Shown here: positions 31,398 to 39,140 of the stretch, in pieces
Position numbering within the stretch: position 1 is the first letter of the stretch
Layout: every line of letters begins with the position of its first letter
DNA from: a bacterium
Lineage (GTDB): Bacteria > Chloroflexota > Dormibacteria > UBA8260 > Bog-877
Length of the DNA: 39,140 nt
Direction: 5' to 3'
Assembly (NCBI GenBank): GCA_021802115.1
Contig: JAKABA010000023.1
Location: 1 to 39,140 of the forward strand
Program-made: the position numbers and the translations under genes
Notes under the pieces: model-generated
Told to the model about the DNA's origin: nothing
The model's database searches: none
The model's input: the letters and a program-made list of their open reading frames with translations, nothing else

Positions 31398-34019
31398 TTG
31401 GTGAAAGCCATCCGCGCATCGCGCGGCCTCGCGGCTGCGCCCTCGGCGACCTACCGGATCCAGCTGGGGCCAGGCTTCGGCTTCGCCGCGGCGCGGGAGT
31501 TGGTCGGCTACCTGAGTCGGCTCGGCATAACTCACGTCTACCTGTCGCCCTACCTGCAGGCGACCAGGGGTAGCGGCCACGGCTACGACATCGTCGACCC
31601 TCACCGGGTGAGCGCCGACCTGGGCGGCGCCGGCGAACTGGGGCTGCTTCGGGAGACCCTCCGCGGCGTGGGAATGGCCGAGGTGGTGGACACGGTCCCC
31701 AATCACCTGGCCGTGGGGAGCAGGGAGAACCGGTGGTGGTGGGACGTATTGGCGCGCGGGCCGGCCAGCCCCTATTCGGCCTACTTCGACATCGACTGGC
31801 ACCAGCTCGCCCCCGCCCTTGGCAACCGCCTGCTGGTCCCGATCCTGAGGGGCCGCTACCGGCACGTGCTGGCGACCGGAGGGATCCAGCTGGTGCCGGG
31901 GCCGGAAGCGGTCGAGGTCGCCTATCTGGACTGGCGCCTGCCGCTCTCCCCCGAATCCCTCGCCTTGCTGCTGCGCCGGGCGGCGGGCGCTGCCGACCCC
32001 ACTCCAAGCCAGCCGGCCGCACCAGGGGATCCAGGGCTGGGAGAAGCCCTGGATTCCGCCTTTGGCGTGGCCCCACGGACTGCCCTGGGAGACGGGTTCG
32101 AAGCGACTCTGGGCGAGCTCCTGAACCGGCTCAACCGGGATCCTCCGGCGCTCCACGCCCTGCTCTCTTCCCAGCACTACCAGCTCGCCAACTGGCGGTC
32201 CGCCAACCGCCACCTCAACTACCGCCGCTTCTTCGACATCACCAGCCTGGCCGGCCTCAGGATGGAGGCGCCAGATGTCCTCGCCGACCGCGACCGGCTG
32301 CTCCTGGCCTGGCTCGAAACCGGCCAGGTGACAGCCGTGCGGGTCGACCACATCGACGGTCTCTGGGATCCCCTCGGCTACCTCGCCAGGCTGCACCAGG
32401 CGTCTCCCAATGCATGGGTCGTCACCGAGAAGATCCTGGCTGTGGGCGAGCACATACCCGCGGCCTGGCCGGTGGCGGGAACCACCGGGTACGACTTTCT
32501 GAGACTGGTGGGAGGCGTCCTGCTTGACCACCGCGGCGAGGCCGCCATGACCGAGCTCTACTCCGAATTCACCGGAGAGCAGGACAGCTTCGACACCGTC
32601 CGGGATTCGGCCAAGCGGGTGGTCCTGGCCCAACTCCTCGACAGCGAGCTGGAGCGGCTGACCACCCAGCTGGCCCAGATCTGCGCCCGCGACGGCCGAG
32701 TCCACCGCCGCTCGGAGCTGCGCGGGGCTCTGCTCGAGCTGGTGGCCTCGTTCCCGGTCTACCGCACCTACGTGGCCCCGGACGCCGCCACGGTCGACCC
32801 CGAGAGCGCCGCCCTGATCCAGGAGGCGCTGGCCAGGGCGTACCGCGGCTGCGCCGACCGCGACCTGCTGCGGATGCTGGGCGACTTGCTCCTGGGAAGC
32901 GCCCCACATCGCCCGGAGCGTCAGCTGCTGCTCGGACTGCAGCAGCTGACCGGCCCGGCCATGGCCAAGGGGACCGAGGACACCGCCTTCTACCGGTACC
33001 TGCGCCTGATCTCCCTCAACGAGGTGGGTGACGACCCGGGCCGCTTCGGGGTCCCGGTCGAGGAGTTTCACCGGGCCATGCAGGAGCGCCAGGAGCGCTG
33101 GCCGACAGCGCTCAACGCCACCTCCACCCATGACACCAAGCGCAGCGAGGATGTCCGGGCCCGCCTCCATCTGCTGGCCGAGGTCCCCTCACTGTGGGCG
33201 GACTCGGTGCGCCGCTGGGCCGCCCACAACGACCACCACCGGCGACGGGGAATGCCCTCCCGCAACGACGAGTACCACCTCTATCAGACCCTGGTCGGAG
33301 TCTGGCCGATCACTCGGGAGCGGCTCCATCCGGCGCTGGTCAAGTCGGCCCGGGAGGCGAAGACCCACACCTCGTGGCAGCGTCCGGACCCCGCCTACGA
33401 GGGGGCTCTGGTGGGGTTCGCCGACGCCTGCCTTGACGACCGCGTCTTCGCCGCCGAGCTGGCGGCGCTGGTGGCACATCTGGTGGGACCAGGGCGGGTG
33501 AACTCCCTGTCCCAGACCCTGATCAAGCTGACCGCCCCCGGGGTTCCCGACGTCTACCAGGGCACCGAGCTCTGGGACCACAGCCTGGTCGACCCCGACA
33601 ACCGCCGGGCGGTCGACTATGGAGTCCGGCAGCGCCTGCTCGCCGAGCTGGAGGACGGCGCCGTCCCGGATGCCCTGGCCGACTCCGGCCTCTCCAAGCT
33701 CCGGTTGATCCGGAGCGCCCTGCGGGTGCGGGCCGAGCTGCCCGACGCCTTCGGTCCCAGGGGCGCCTACCGACCGCTCCCGGCGCTCGGCTCCCGCTCC
33801 GACCATGTGCTGGCCTTCGCCCGCTTTGAGAAGGTCATCGCGGTCGCCCAGCGGTTGCCGCTGAGGCGAGGCGGACGCTGGGGCGACACCGCGCTGCCCC
33901 TGCCGCCGGGGAGCTGGCGAAGCCAGCTTGACGGCCGGGAGTTTGCCGGGCCAGAGGTCATGGTGGCGGAGCTGCTGGACGCCTTCCCGGTCGCCCTGCT
34001 GGTTCGCGACCCGGCCTGA
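31398..34019 (+). CDS. treY: maltooligosyl trehalose synthase
   Basis: An 873-residue GH13 enzyme that converts the reducing-end alpha-1,4 linkage of maltooligosaccharides to alpha-1,1, giving maltooligosyl trehalose; TreZ then releases trehalose. The N-terminus (TYRIQLGPGFGF, YLSRLGITHVYLSPYLQA, GSGHGYDIVDP) is diagnostic of TreY, not of ordinary amylases. Catalytic residues are in place: Asp317 in VRVDHIDGL (nucleophile), Glu344 in VVTEKIL (acid/base) and Asp579 in STHDTKRSED. TTG 31398 or GTG 31401 is the start; no clear ribosome site. treZ and treX are not adjacent, so the pathway is completed elsewhere. The 3' end lies under the open frame of the convergent EamA gene. Confidence 0.96.
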   Translation: MVKAIRASRGLAAAPSATYRIQLGPGFGFAAARELVGYLSRLGITHVYLSPYLQATRGSGHGYDIVDPHRVSADLGGAGELGLLRETLRGVGMAEVVDTVPNHLAVGSRENRWWWDVLARGPASPYSAYFDIDWHQLAPALGNRLLVPILRGRYRHVLATGGIQLVPGPEAVEVAYLDWRLPLSPESLALLLRRAAGAADPTPSQPAAPGDPGLGEALDSAFGVAPRTALGDGFEATLGELLNRLNRDPPALHALLSSQHYQLANWRSANRHLNYRRFFDITSLAGLRMEAPDVLADRDRLLLAWLETGQVTAVRVDHIDGLWDPLGYLARLHQASPNAWVVTEKILAVGEHIPAAWPVAGTTGYDFLRLVGGVLLDHRGEAAMTELYSEFTGEQDSFDTVRDSAKRVVLAQLLDSELERLTTQLAQICARDGRVHRRSELRGALLELVASFPVYRTYVAPDAATVDPESAALIQEALARAYRGCADRDLLRMLGDLLLGSAPHRPERQLLLGLQQLTGPAMAKGTEDTAFYRYLRLISLNEVGDDPGRFGVPVEEFHRAMQERQERWPTALNATSTHDTKRSEDVRARLHLLAEVPSLWADSVRRWAAHNDHHRRRGMPSRNDEYHLYQTLVGVWPITRERLHPALVKSAREAKTHTSWQRPDPAYEGALVGFADACLDDRVFAAELAALVAHLVGPGRVNSLSQTLIKLTAPGVPDVYQGTELWDHSLVDPDNRRAVDYGVRQRLLAELEDGAVPDALADSGLSKLRLIRSALRVRAELPDAFGPRGAYRPLPALGSRSDHVLAFARFEKVIAVAQRLPLRRGGRWGDTALPLPPGSWRSQLDGREFAGPEVMVAELLDAFPVALLVRDPA

Positions 34020-34969
34020 ACCGGGCTCGGGATGTCGACCCCCACGCCCGCGCTGGGGCGGGCCCTCGGGCGCCCGATGACGACCCCGGCCAGCATCACC
34101 GCGCCGCCCAGCAGCTGCAGTCCCAGGACCGGCTCGGCGATCAGCAGGCCGGCGGCGACCACCGCCAGGAACGGCTGCAGGTAGCCGTACACCACCGCCC
34201 TGGCCGGGCCGAGCATCCGAACGCCAGGCAGATACAGCCAGGTGGTCAGGCCCACCGCCCCCAGGGCACTGTAGGCGAGCAGGCCGACCAGGGCGAGGGT
34301 CACATGGGGAGGCTGGATGGCGGCTTGGACCGCCCCCAACGGAAGCAGCATGAGGGCTCCTGCGGCGGTGGTCAGGGCTGCCAGCGTCAGGGGCCGGTGG
34401 CGCGCCAGCAGCCGGGGCAGCAGCAGCAGATAGGCGGCCCAGCTGAGGGGGTTCCCCAGCGCCACCAGCACCCCCAGCCCGCTCGACCACCGGCCCGCCC
34501 CCACCACCAGCACCAGACCGCCCAGGCCGAGCGCCAGCCCCAGCCAGACCCTCTTGCCGAAGTGCTCCCGGCCCCGCCAGGCCAGATAGCCCGCCACCAG
34601 CAGCGGGGTGGTGCCCGCGATCATGGCGACGTTGTCGGCGTTGGTGAGAGCCAGGGCCCCGCTGAAACTGGCCTGGTTGACCAGCACTCCGCAGGCGGCG
34701 GCGAGCACAATCAGCCCGAGCTCCCGTCCCCTGGGGATCTGCAGCGGCCCCTCCAGCCAGCGGGCCAGGATCCAGAGCGCCAGCCCCCCGAAGACGTAGC
34801 GGATGGCCGAGTAAGTGAGCGGGCCGCTGTCGGCCAGGCCGACCTTGACCACCACCACATTGACGCTCCAGATGGCGGTCGCGAGCAGGACCAGGAGGTC
34901 ACCCCAGCCCGGTCGCCATCCCGCCCCAAGGGCGCGCGCCCCACTCCCACCGCTCACAGGCTCAAGCAT
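33767..34969 (-). CDS. EamA/DMT-family transporter with an unusual C-terminal extension
   Basis: A 400-residue frame; the first about 300 residues are a ten-helix drug/metabolite transporter of the EamA family. The two repeats are visible: repeat 1 from LLVLLATAIWSVNVVVVKVG, repeat 2 from LGVLVALGNPLSWAAYLLLL with YLQPFLAVVAAGLLIAEPVL near its end. Family members normally end after the tenth helix (here AVMLAGVVIGRPR, near 34075). The frame continues about 100 residues, Ser/Arg-rich and hydrophilic, through 253 bases antisense to the treY 3' end. That tail may be real, or an older stop codon may have been lost. Start ATG 34969. The substrate exported is unknown. Confidence 0.82.
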   Translation of the reverse strand: MLEPVSGGSGARALGAGWRPGWGDLLVLLATAIWSVNVVVVKVGLADSGPLTYSAIRYVFGGLALWILARWLEGPLQIPRGRELGLIVLAAACGVLVNQASFSGALALTNADNVAMIAGTTPLLVAGYLAWRGREHFGKRVWLGLALGLGGLVLVVGAGRWSSGLGVLVALGNPLSWAAYLLLLPRLLARHRPLTLAALTTAAGALMLLPLGAVQAAIQPPHVTLALVGLLAYSALGAVGLTTWLYLPGVRMLGPARAVVYGYLQPFLAVVAAGLLIAEPVLGLQLLGGAVMLAGVVIGRPRARPSAGVGVDIPSPVQAGSRTSRATGKASSSSATMTSGPANSRPSSWLRQLPGGRGSAVSPQRPPRLSGNRWATAMTFSKRAKASTWSEREPSAGSGR

Positions 34970-35039
34970 AGGTAGGCGCCTGGGCGCGGTCGTGACCGTA
35001 GGGCTTCAGGAAGGCCGGCGATCTCCCCGACCACCCGGC

Positions 35040-35789
35040 TCAGGCGGCGGAGCGCGCCTCGTCCACCTCCACCCGCCAAAGGGCGAGGGCCGAGAAGGCG
35101 ATCAGATAGGCGAGCAGCGCCAGCGCGTGGGGCAGCAGCGGGGTCCTGCCTCCCAGCACCCACCAGCCCACCGCCGCCAGCTGGTAGGTGGGCGTGACAT
35201 AGGCGATCTGCTGCTGCCAGGCGGCCATCGCCGCCACCGGCTCGAAAAGACCCCCGAAGTAGGCCAGCAGCAACAAACCCCCGTTGATCATGGGATTGGC
35301 GGTGTCGGAGGAGATGGCGTAGCCCAGCAGCACGCCGGCGGCCGCGAAGGTGAGACTGCCAGCCATCAGGGCGACCAGCAGCTCCAGGGCGGTCACAGCC
35401 GAGATGTGGACCGGCCCGAAGACCGCCGCCACCGCCATCACCACCACCATCACCGGCAGGGTCAGCAGCAGCGAGGTCAGCACCTTGGTGGAGAGGTACG
35501 CCCAGCCCGGCAGCGGGGTCACCCGCAGCTGCCGGTTCCAGCCCGAGCTGCGCTCGGCGGCCAGGCGCGGCCCGCTGCTGTTGATCGCCGTGATCATGGC
35601 GCCAAAGCCGGCCATGCAGACCATGTAATAGCCGGCGAACGGGATCCCGAGGGGCCGGAAGCCGGTGCCCGCGGTGTCCTTCAAAAGTAGGTAGAAGAGC
35701 ACCGGGAAGCCCAGCACGAAGAGCAGGAAACCCCGGGTGCGCAGGGTCCGCTGGAGCTCGAAGCGCAGATACGCCAGGGTGGCCTTCAC
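35040..35789 (-). CDS. ABC-2 type transporter permease
   Basis: A 249-residue six-helix membrane subunit of an ABC exporter (ABC-2 family). The N-terminus YLRFELQRTLRTRGFLLFVL is the amphipathic plus first-helix region; AAERSSGWNRQLRVTPLPGW is the cytoplasmic loop typical of ABC-2 drug/lantibiotic-type exporters, and the last helices include YVTPTYQLAAVGWWVLGG. Its ATG overlaps the ATPase stop as ATGA (35786-35789), so the two are coupled and form one exporter. The cargo is unknown; such pairs export drugs, lipids or peptides. Confidence 0.88.
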   Translation of the reverse strand: MKATLAYLRFELQRTLRTRGFLLFVLGFPVLFYLLLKDTAGTGFRPLGIPFAGYYMVCMAGFGAMITAINSSGPRLAAERSSGWNRQLRVTPLPGWAYLSTKVLTSLLLTLPVMVVVMAVAAVFGPVHISAVTALELLVALMAGSLTFAAAGVLLGYAISSDTANPMINGGLLLLAYFGGLFEPVAAMAAWQQQIAYVTPTYQLAAVGWWVLGGRTPLLPHALALLAYLIAFSALALWRVEVDEARSAA

Positions 35790-36742
35790 GGCGTCCTGTC
35801 GGCGACACCGGCGTCGCTGGTGAGGTGCAGGAAGGCCTCCTCCAGGCCGGCTCCGATGACCTGAATGTCCTGGATGGCAAGGCCGCAGCCGTAGAGCGCC
35901 GGAACGGTGAGGTCGGCGTCGAGGCAGCGGAGGCTGACGTCGGTGCCGCGCAGCTCCACCGCGTCGACCCCGGGCAACCTCGCCAGCAGCTCCCGGTCCG
36001 GCGCAGCCAGGGTGAAGCGCACGATCTTGGTGCGCACCAGCCCCCGGATCTGGCTGGGAGGTCCGGAGGCGATGACCCGGCCCCCGAACAAAACCACAAT
36101 CCGGTCGGCCACCGCGTCCGCCTCCTCCAGGTAGTGGGTGGCGAACAGGACCGTGCGCCCGGCGCTGGCGAACCGGCGCACCGAGGCCCAGAACGCCCGC
36201 CTCGCCTCCACATCCATGGCGACTGTGGGCTCGTCCAGGAAGGCCAGCTCCGGGTTCCCGATCCGCGCCATCGCGTAGCGCAGGCGCTGGGCCTCACCCC
36301 CCGACAGCCGCTCCGAACTGCGGTCGGCCAGCTTGCTCAGGCCCACCTCCTCCAGCACCTCGGCCACGGGGGCGGGGTGAGCGTAGAGGCGAGCCGCGAA
36401 CAAGAGCAGGTCCCGCACCTTCGCCCTGGGGGGGAGCCCGCTGCGAGCGCCGGTGCTCTGCAGCATCGCCCCCACCCGCCCCTGGCGGACGGCCACCCTG
36501 GGATCGGCGCCAAAGACCGAGGCCGAGCCCTGATCGGGCCGGCGCAGTCCCAGCAGCACGCCAAGGGTGGTCGACTTGCCAGCCCCGTTGGGGCCCAGGA
36601 GCGCCACCGTCTCGCCCCGGCCCAGGGAGAAGCTGGCCCGGTCCAACGCCAGCAGCGCCCCATAGCGCTTGACCACCTGGGCGAAGACGACGGCGTCGCC
36701 CTTCGGGTCAGACCGCGGGTCTGCCCCGGGTGGACTAGACAA
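35786..36742 (-). CDS. ABC transporter ATP-binding protein (ABC-2 exporter, DrrA/CcmA type)
   Basis: A 318-residue ATPase. Walker A GPNGAGKST (50-58), signature LSGGE (146-150), Walker B LAFLDE (166-171) and switch His203 (ATHYLEEAD) are intact; the Q-loop region is MLQSTGA. The C-terminal 90 residues form the accessory domain common in DrrA-type exporters. The only start codon near the conserved region is TTG 36742. It is coupled by overlap to the permease gene, which follows it. No regulator is adjacent. Confidence 0.92.
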   Translation of the reverse strand: MSSPPGADPRSDPKGDAVVFAQVVKRYGALLALDRASFSLGRGETVALLGPNGAGKSTTLGVLLGLRRPDQGSASVFGADPRVAVRQGRVGAMLQSTGARSGLPPRAKVRDLLLFAARLYAHPAPVAEVLEEVGLSKLADRSSERLSGGEAQRLRYAMARIGNPELAFLDEPTVAMDVEARRAFWASVRRFASAGRTVLFATHYLEEADAVADRIVVLFGGRVIASGPPSQIRGLVRTKIVRFTLAAPDRELLARLPGVDAVELRGTDVSLRCLDADLTVPALYGCGLAIQDIQVIGAGLEEAFLHLTSDAGVADRTP

Positions 36743-37445
36743 TCGCAGGCACCGCCTCGCTCAGAGCGCGGGTGGACCGCAACCACCCAGGGATCCCCCC
36801 GGCGAGCCGCCCGAGGAGATGGGGCCGATCAGTGTGCAGCCGCTGGCCAGGCTCTCCCGGAGCGACCAGGACGGGGCTCGTGCCGGCGGCTGGCCGAGTG
36901 GGCTGAGTGCGCGTGTGACATGCCTCATGAACTGGGGCTCGACCTGGCTGCAAGGGGTTCATTCTCGCAAACTCCAGGGGGCCGAAATCGGCCACCCCCG
37001 CGATGGCGCCGGACCAGCTCGCCGGTCCGTATCCGAACTTCCGCCAGACGGGCTCGGCTGGTCGCAAGAGCACCTGTCGGCCGGCTACAGCATCCGGACC
37101 AACGGTATCAACAGCAAGGCCACGCCCCCGAGGAGGCAAAGGGCCCACAGGAGCGCCTCCATCGCACAGCACCCAGCCCGGCGCATGGTGCGAGCCGTGC
37201 GCCGTCCCGCATGACTGCGATAGCGGCGTGGCACCGACGAACCATACCGCGTCTATGCCCCTAAATAGGGCGATCCGAGCAACCGGGCGACTGGCGGGGC
37301 GGACCCATCGTCGGCTTCGGCCTGTGCGATCTCAGCTGGACGCGGGTCGTCGCCGAGAGCGCCGTCGCCTGCCCTGCCGAGACGCGGCCGAGGGCCGTTA
37401 GGTCGGTGCCCAAGCCAGTCAAGCCGTGCGCCCGGAGTATGGCGG
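36743..37445. other. 703-bp region with no supported gene
   Basis: Frames on both strands are of low quality. On the minus strand 37162-37085 could code for a 25-residue hydrophobic peptide (MEALLWALCLLGGVALLLIP then VRML), which would be a single-helix membrane peptide, but it has no ribosome site. The region separates the ABC exporter from the recombinase and may hold the border of a mobile element; no attachment-site repeat could be identified. Confidence 0.35.
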
Positions 37446-38333
37446 TCAAAGAGGCGGCTCCAGCTCCGCCAGGCCCCGCTCAAGGGGGTCCGCCGAGAGC
37501 CCCCGCTCCAGATCGTGGGCGGTCACCGAGGCGTAGTGATCCAGCGTGGTCGAAGGTCTCGAGTGCCCCAGCGTCCGGGAGACGATCGCCAGCGGGATCC
37601 CCGCCCGCAGCCACCTGGCGCAGGCCGCGTGCCTGAGGTCATGAGGACTCTGGAGAGGCAGCCCGGCCCGCTGGCAGCAGCTGGCGAGCAACTCCCTGGC
37701 TCGGCGGTCGGACAGCCTCCCCTGGCGGGAAGTGAAGAGCGGGACCGAGTCAACCTCTGCCCCTCGGGCCAGGATCTCCGCCTCCAGGCGCACCTGGAGG
37801 CCAGGAGCCAGTGGCACGGCCCTGGTCCCGGTCTTGCCCGATAGATAGAGCAGACCGTCCTGGTAGGACGACAGATCGCAGGCGAGCAGCTCCGAGATCC
37901 TGGCCCCGGTCCCCAGCAGCAGCAGCACCAGCAGCCGCGCCCTTTGGTCGGGCGCCGCCGAGACCAGGCGCAGCGACTGGTCCAGAGAGATCGCCGGTTG
38001 AGGATGGTGCGGTGGCAACGGTTGCAGCCGGACCTGCTCGGCCAGGCCCGGACGGGTGAGCCTCGAGCGCTCCGCGAAGCGCAGGAACTGGCGCAGGAAT
38101 AGCAGCCGGTGGTGGCGGGTGGAAGCCGCCAGGTCGCTCAGGTGGGCCTGGTAGGCGAGCAGCAGAGGGAAGTCGACATCGGCGCACAGGACAACGCCCT
38201 TCGCCCTGGCGAACCGGCTGAAGGCGAGCAGCACGCCGCGGTACTCGCGACTGCTGCTCGCCTTGCCCGTGCTCCGGGCGAACAGATCCGCGAGCTCCTC
38301 CACGGTGACACGGGAGTTTGAGGTCGCCACCAA
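37446..38333 (-). CDS. tyrosine recombinase/integrase (XerC/D-like)
   Basis: About 295 residues from TTG 38333 (GTG 38330 is the next codon), the usual size of a Xer-type recombinase; the frame is open up to 38732 but that part is antisense to a VapC-like fossil and not conserved. The N-terminal SAM-like core-binding domain spans residues about 10-95. All catalytic residues are seen: Arg145 (GTGARISELL), Lys167 (LSGKTGTR), His231 and Arg234 (HDLRHAA), His257 (LGHSRPSTTLDHY) and the nucleophile Tyr267. It may be a phage- or island-type integrase or an accessory recombinase rather than the chromosomal dimer-resolution enzyme. It lies next to other mobile-type sequences at the right end. Confidence 0.88.
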   Translation of the reverse strand: MVATSNSRVTVEELADLFARSTGKASSSREYRGVLLAFSRFARAKGVVLCADVDFPLLLAYQAHLSDLAASTRHHRLLFLRQFLRFAERSRLTRPGLAEQVRLQPLPPHHPQPAISLDQSLRLVSAAPDQRARLLVLLLLGTGARISELLACDLSSYQDGLLYLSGKTGTRAVPLAPGLQVRLEAEILARGAEVDSVPLFTSRQGRLSDRRARELLASCCQRAGLPLQSPHDLRHAACARWLRAGIPLAIVSRTLGHSRPSTTLDHYASVTAHDLERGLSADPLERGLAELEPPL

Positions 38334-38441
38334 GTCTAAGTCCGGCGCCCACTGCCCAGAGTGCCTCGGTGGGCGGTCGAGGCGCGTCGAGCCGCCGCTG
38401 GCCCGGTGCGGGAAGACCGCCGCCAGGGTTGATTGGCAAGC

Positions 38442-38804
38442 CTGGTTATCGATGCTGGTGTGGTGATCGACGAGCGGCACCCAGTGTCGATCCAAAGTCG
38501 CCGGCCAGGGCGGCGCTCGCCTTGCGTGTGCCGGAGGACACCCCGCACCTGGCTTCGCGGCTGCGATGGCCGGGAGCGGGAGGGTCCACAGACCAGCATC
38601 CGCCGACAGCGTTGGAGTCTTGCCCGGGTTGATGGGGCATATCGCCATCTGGTTCGTCCGCCGGTCGGGCCGGTCGAACCTCAACTCGACCCGGACCTGG
38701 CCTGGGAGCTGGCGCGGCGCCGCGGCCCCCATCTATGACCTGGTCTGCTTCGCTCCGCCCCAGCCATCTCCACCACCCTGATCACCCGGGACAGAGCTTC
38801 GTGA
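38442..38804 (+). pseudogene. degraded VapC-like PIN-domain toxin
   Basis: Pieces of a PIN-domain protein occur in order in different frames: LVIDAGVVID at the start (usual VIDASVVVD with the first catalytic Asp), a VPEDTPHLASRLRW piece in a second frame, HLVRPPVGPVEPQLDPDLAW with ELARRR back in the first frame, YDLVCFAPPQ (usual YDALYVALAE) in a third, and LITRDRAS before TGA at 38802 in the first. At least two frameshifts and loss of acidic residues show it is inactive. No VapB antitoxin gene was recognised. It is opposite in strand to the recombinase, whose 5' side it adjoins. Confidence 0.45.
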
Positions 38805-38902
38805 GGGGCCGCGGGTGACCCCACCGTGAGGTGCCACGGACATGGGTCCAGCCGGGAGTGGGGGTAAGTCACAGGGGATGTTTTCTCTAAGCTAGATGGC
38901 GT

Positions 38903-39140
38903 ATGCTAGTGGTAGTGGAACGGGTGAGAGTCGGAGTTGCCGCGAAGAGGTTGGGGGTCCATGCGGACACGATTCGGCGCTGGGCCGACTCTGGCGTTCT
39001 GCCTCATGTCGTTGTCGGTGGGCAGCGCCGTTTTTCCATCGCCGACCTCGACCTGTTCGCCAACGGCGGTGAGCCCAGGGGCGCGGGACGGGAGGCTCTT
39101 TACCTACGGGTGTCGTCGACATCTGGCCAAGAGACATCGC
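38903..39140 (+). CDS. IS607-type serine recombinase (TnpA), N-terminal part, cut by window end
   Basis: The frame is open from ATG 38903 to the window end (79 codons). Residues about 8-52 are a MerR-type helix-turn-helix (VGVAAKRLGVHADTIRRWAD, then HVVVGGQRRFSIADLD). Immediately after comes the start of a serine-recombinase catalytic domain, EALYLRVSSTSGQE, with the expected nucleophile Ser71 in the YxRVS motif. A HTH followed directly by a resolvase domain is the IS607-family TnpA architecture. A TAAGCT box (38888-38893) nine bases upstream may be its -10. A TnpB gene would be expected just past the window. The start could also be GTG 38915 or thereabouts. Confidence 0.8.
   Translation, partial: MLVVVERVRVGVAAKRLGVHADTIRRWADSGVLPHVVVGGQRRFSIADLDLFANGGEPRGAGREALYLRVSSTSGQETS

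Noticed and set aside
31110..33170. 686-residue open frame antisense to treY
   Set aside because: It lies entirely opposite a gene with all catalytic motifs; its translation is Gln/Gly/Val-rich with no family signature, as expected from GC-biased codon use.
34954..36297. 447-residue minus-strand frame across the ABC exporter genes
   Set aside because: Out-of-frame reading of the ATPase and permease genes, which carry Walker and ABC-2 features in the other frame.
38334..38732. N-terminal extension of the tyrosine recombinase
   Set aside because: The Xer-type N-terminal domain begins right after TTG 38333; the extension is antisense to the VapC-like fossil and has no conserved sequence.

Overview
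The window is GC-rich, tightly packed bacterial chromosome with strong third-position GC bias, so that long false open frames appear opposite and beside most real genes. Gene content (DUF4395, an LmbE-type deacetylase, TreY, ArsR-rhodanese fusion, PadR, several promoters placed as for leaderless mRNAs, GTG/TTG starts) suits a high-GC soil-type lineage such as Actinomycetota, Chloroflexota or the Dormibacterota group. That placement is inference only; no rRNA, tRNA or phylogenetic marker lies in the window.

Left part (1-6050): the last 29 codons of an ISAzo13-type transposase are followed by two peptide/nickel-type ABC permeases (+), then, convergently, an N-acyl-D-amino-acid deacylase and a lipoprotein solute-binding protein (-). 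Together they look like a peptide or acyl-amino-acid uptake and processing locus without its ATPase genes. The binding-protein gene has a near-consensus sigma-70 promoter with a LacI-type palindrome just after the predicted transcription start.

6290-10670: a frameshifted integrase-type transposase fossil, then a PadR regulator translationally coupled to a small Cys-cluster protein, both behind a promoter whose spacer is a perfect palindrome. Next comes a sulfur module: DsrE and SQR-like flavoprotein genes facing an ArsR-rhodanese fusion regulator.

10670-19250: a GNAT-fold protein; a four-gene overlapping operon (cupin, LmbE deacetylase, clan GH-A glycosidase, ICMT-like methyltransferase); a serine beta-lactamase-fold hydrolase; a DsbA-fold protein with a CPWA site; and DUF4395.

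19250-27350: a cell-surface glycan region: a GT4 glycosyltransferase, two tandem paralogous polytopic membrane proteins with a shared HNENR motif and an acidic first loop (the least explained genes here), and an operon of nucleotide-sugar dehydrogenase, GT2 glycosyltransferase and nucleotide-sugar epimerase.

27350-39140: a gene-poor stretch with the remnant of a secreted-type domain, a small lipoprotein, a membrane protein with cytochrome b-like histidines, treY, an EamA exporter whose frame overlaps the treY 3' end by 253 bp, and an ABC-2 exporter pair. The right end is mobile DNA: a tyrosine recombinase, a VapC-like fossil and the start of an IS607-type serine recombinase cut by the window edge. 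I saw no CRISPR array, tRNA or rRNA.
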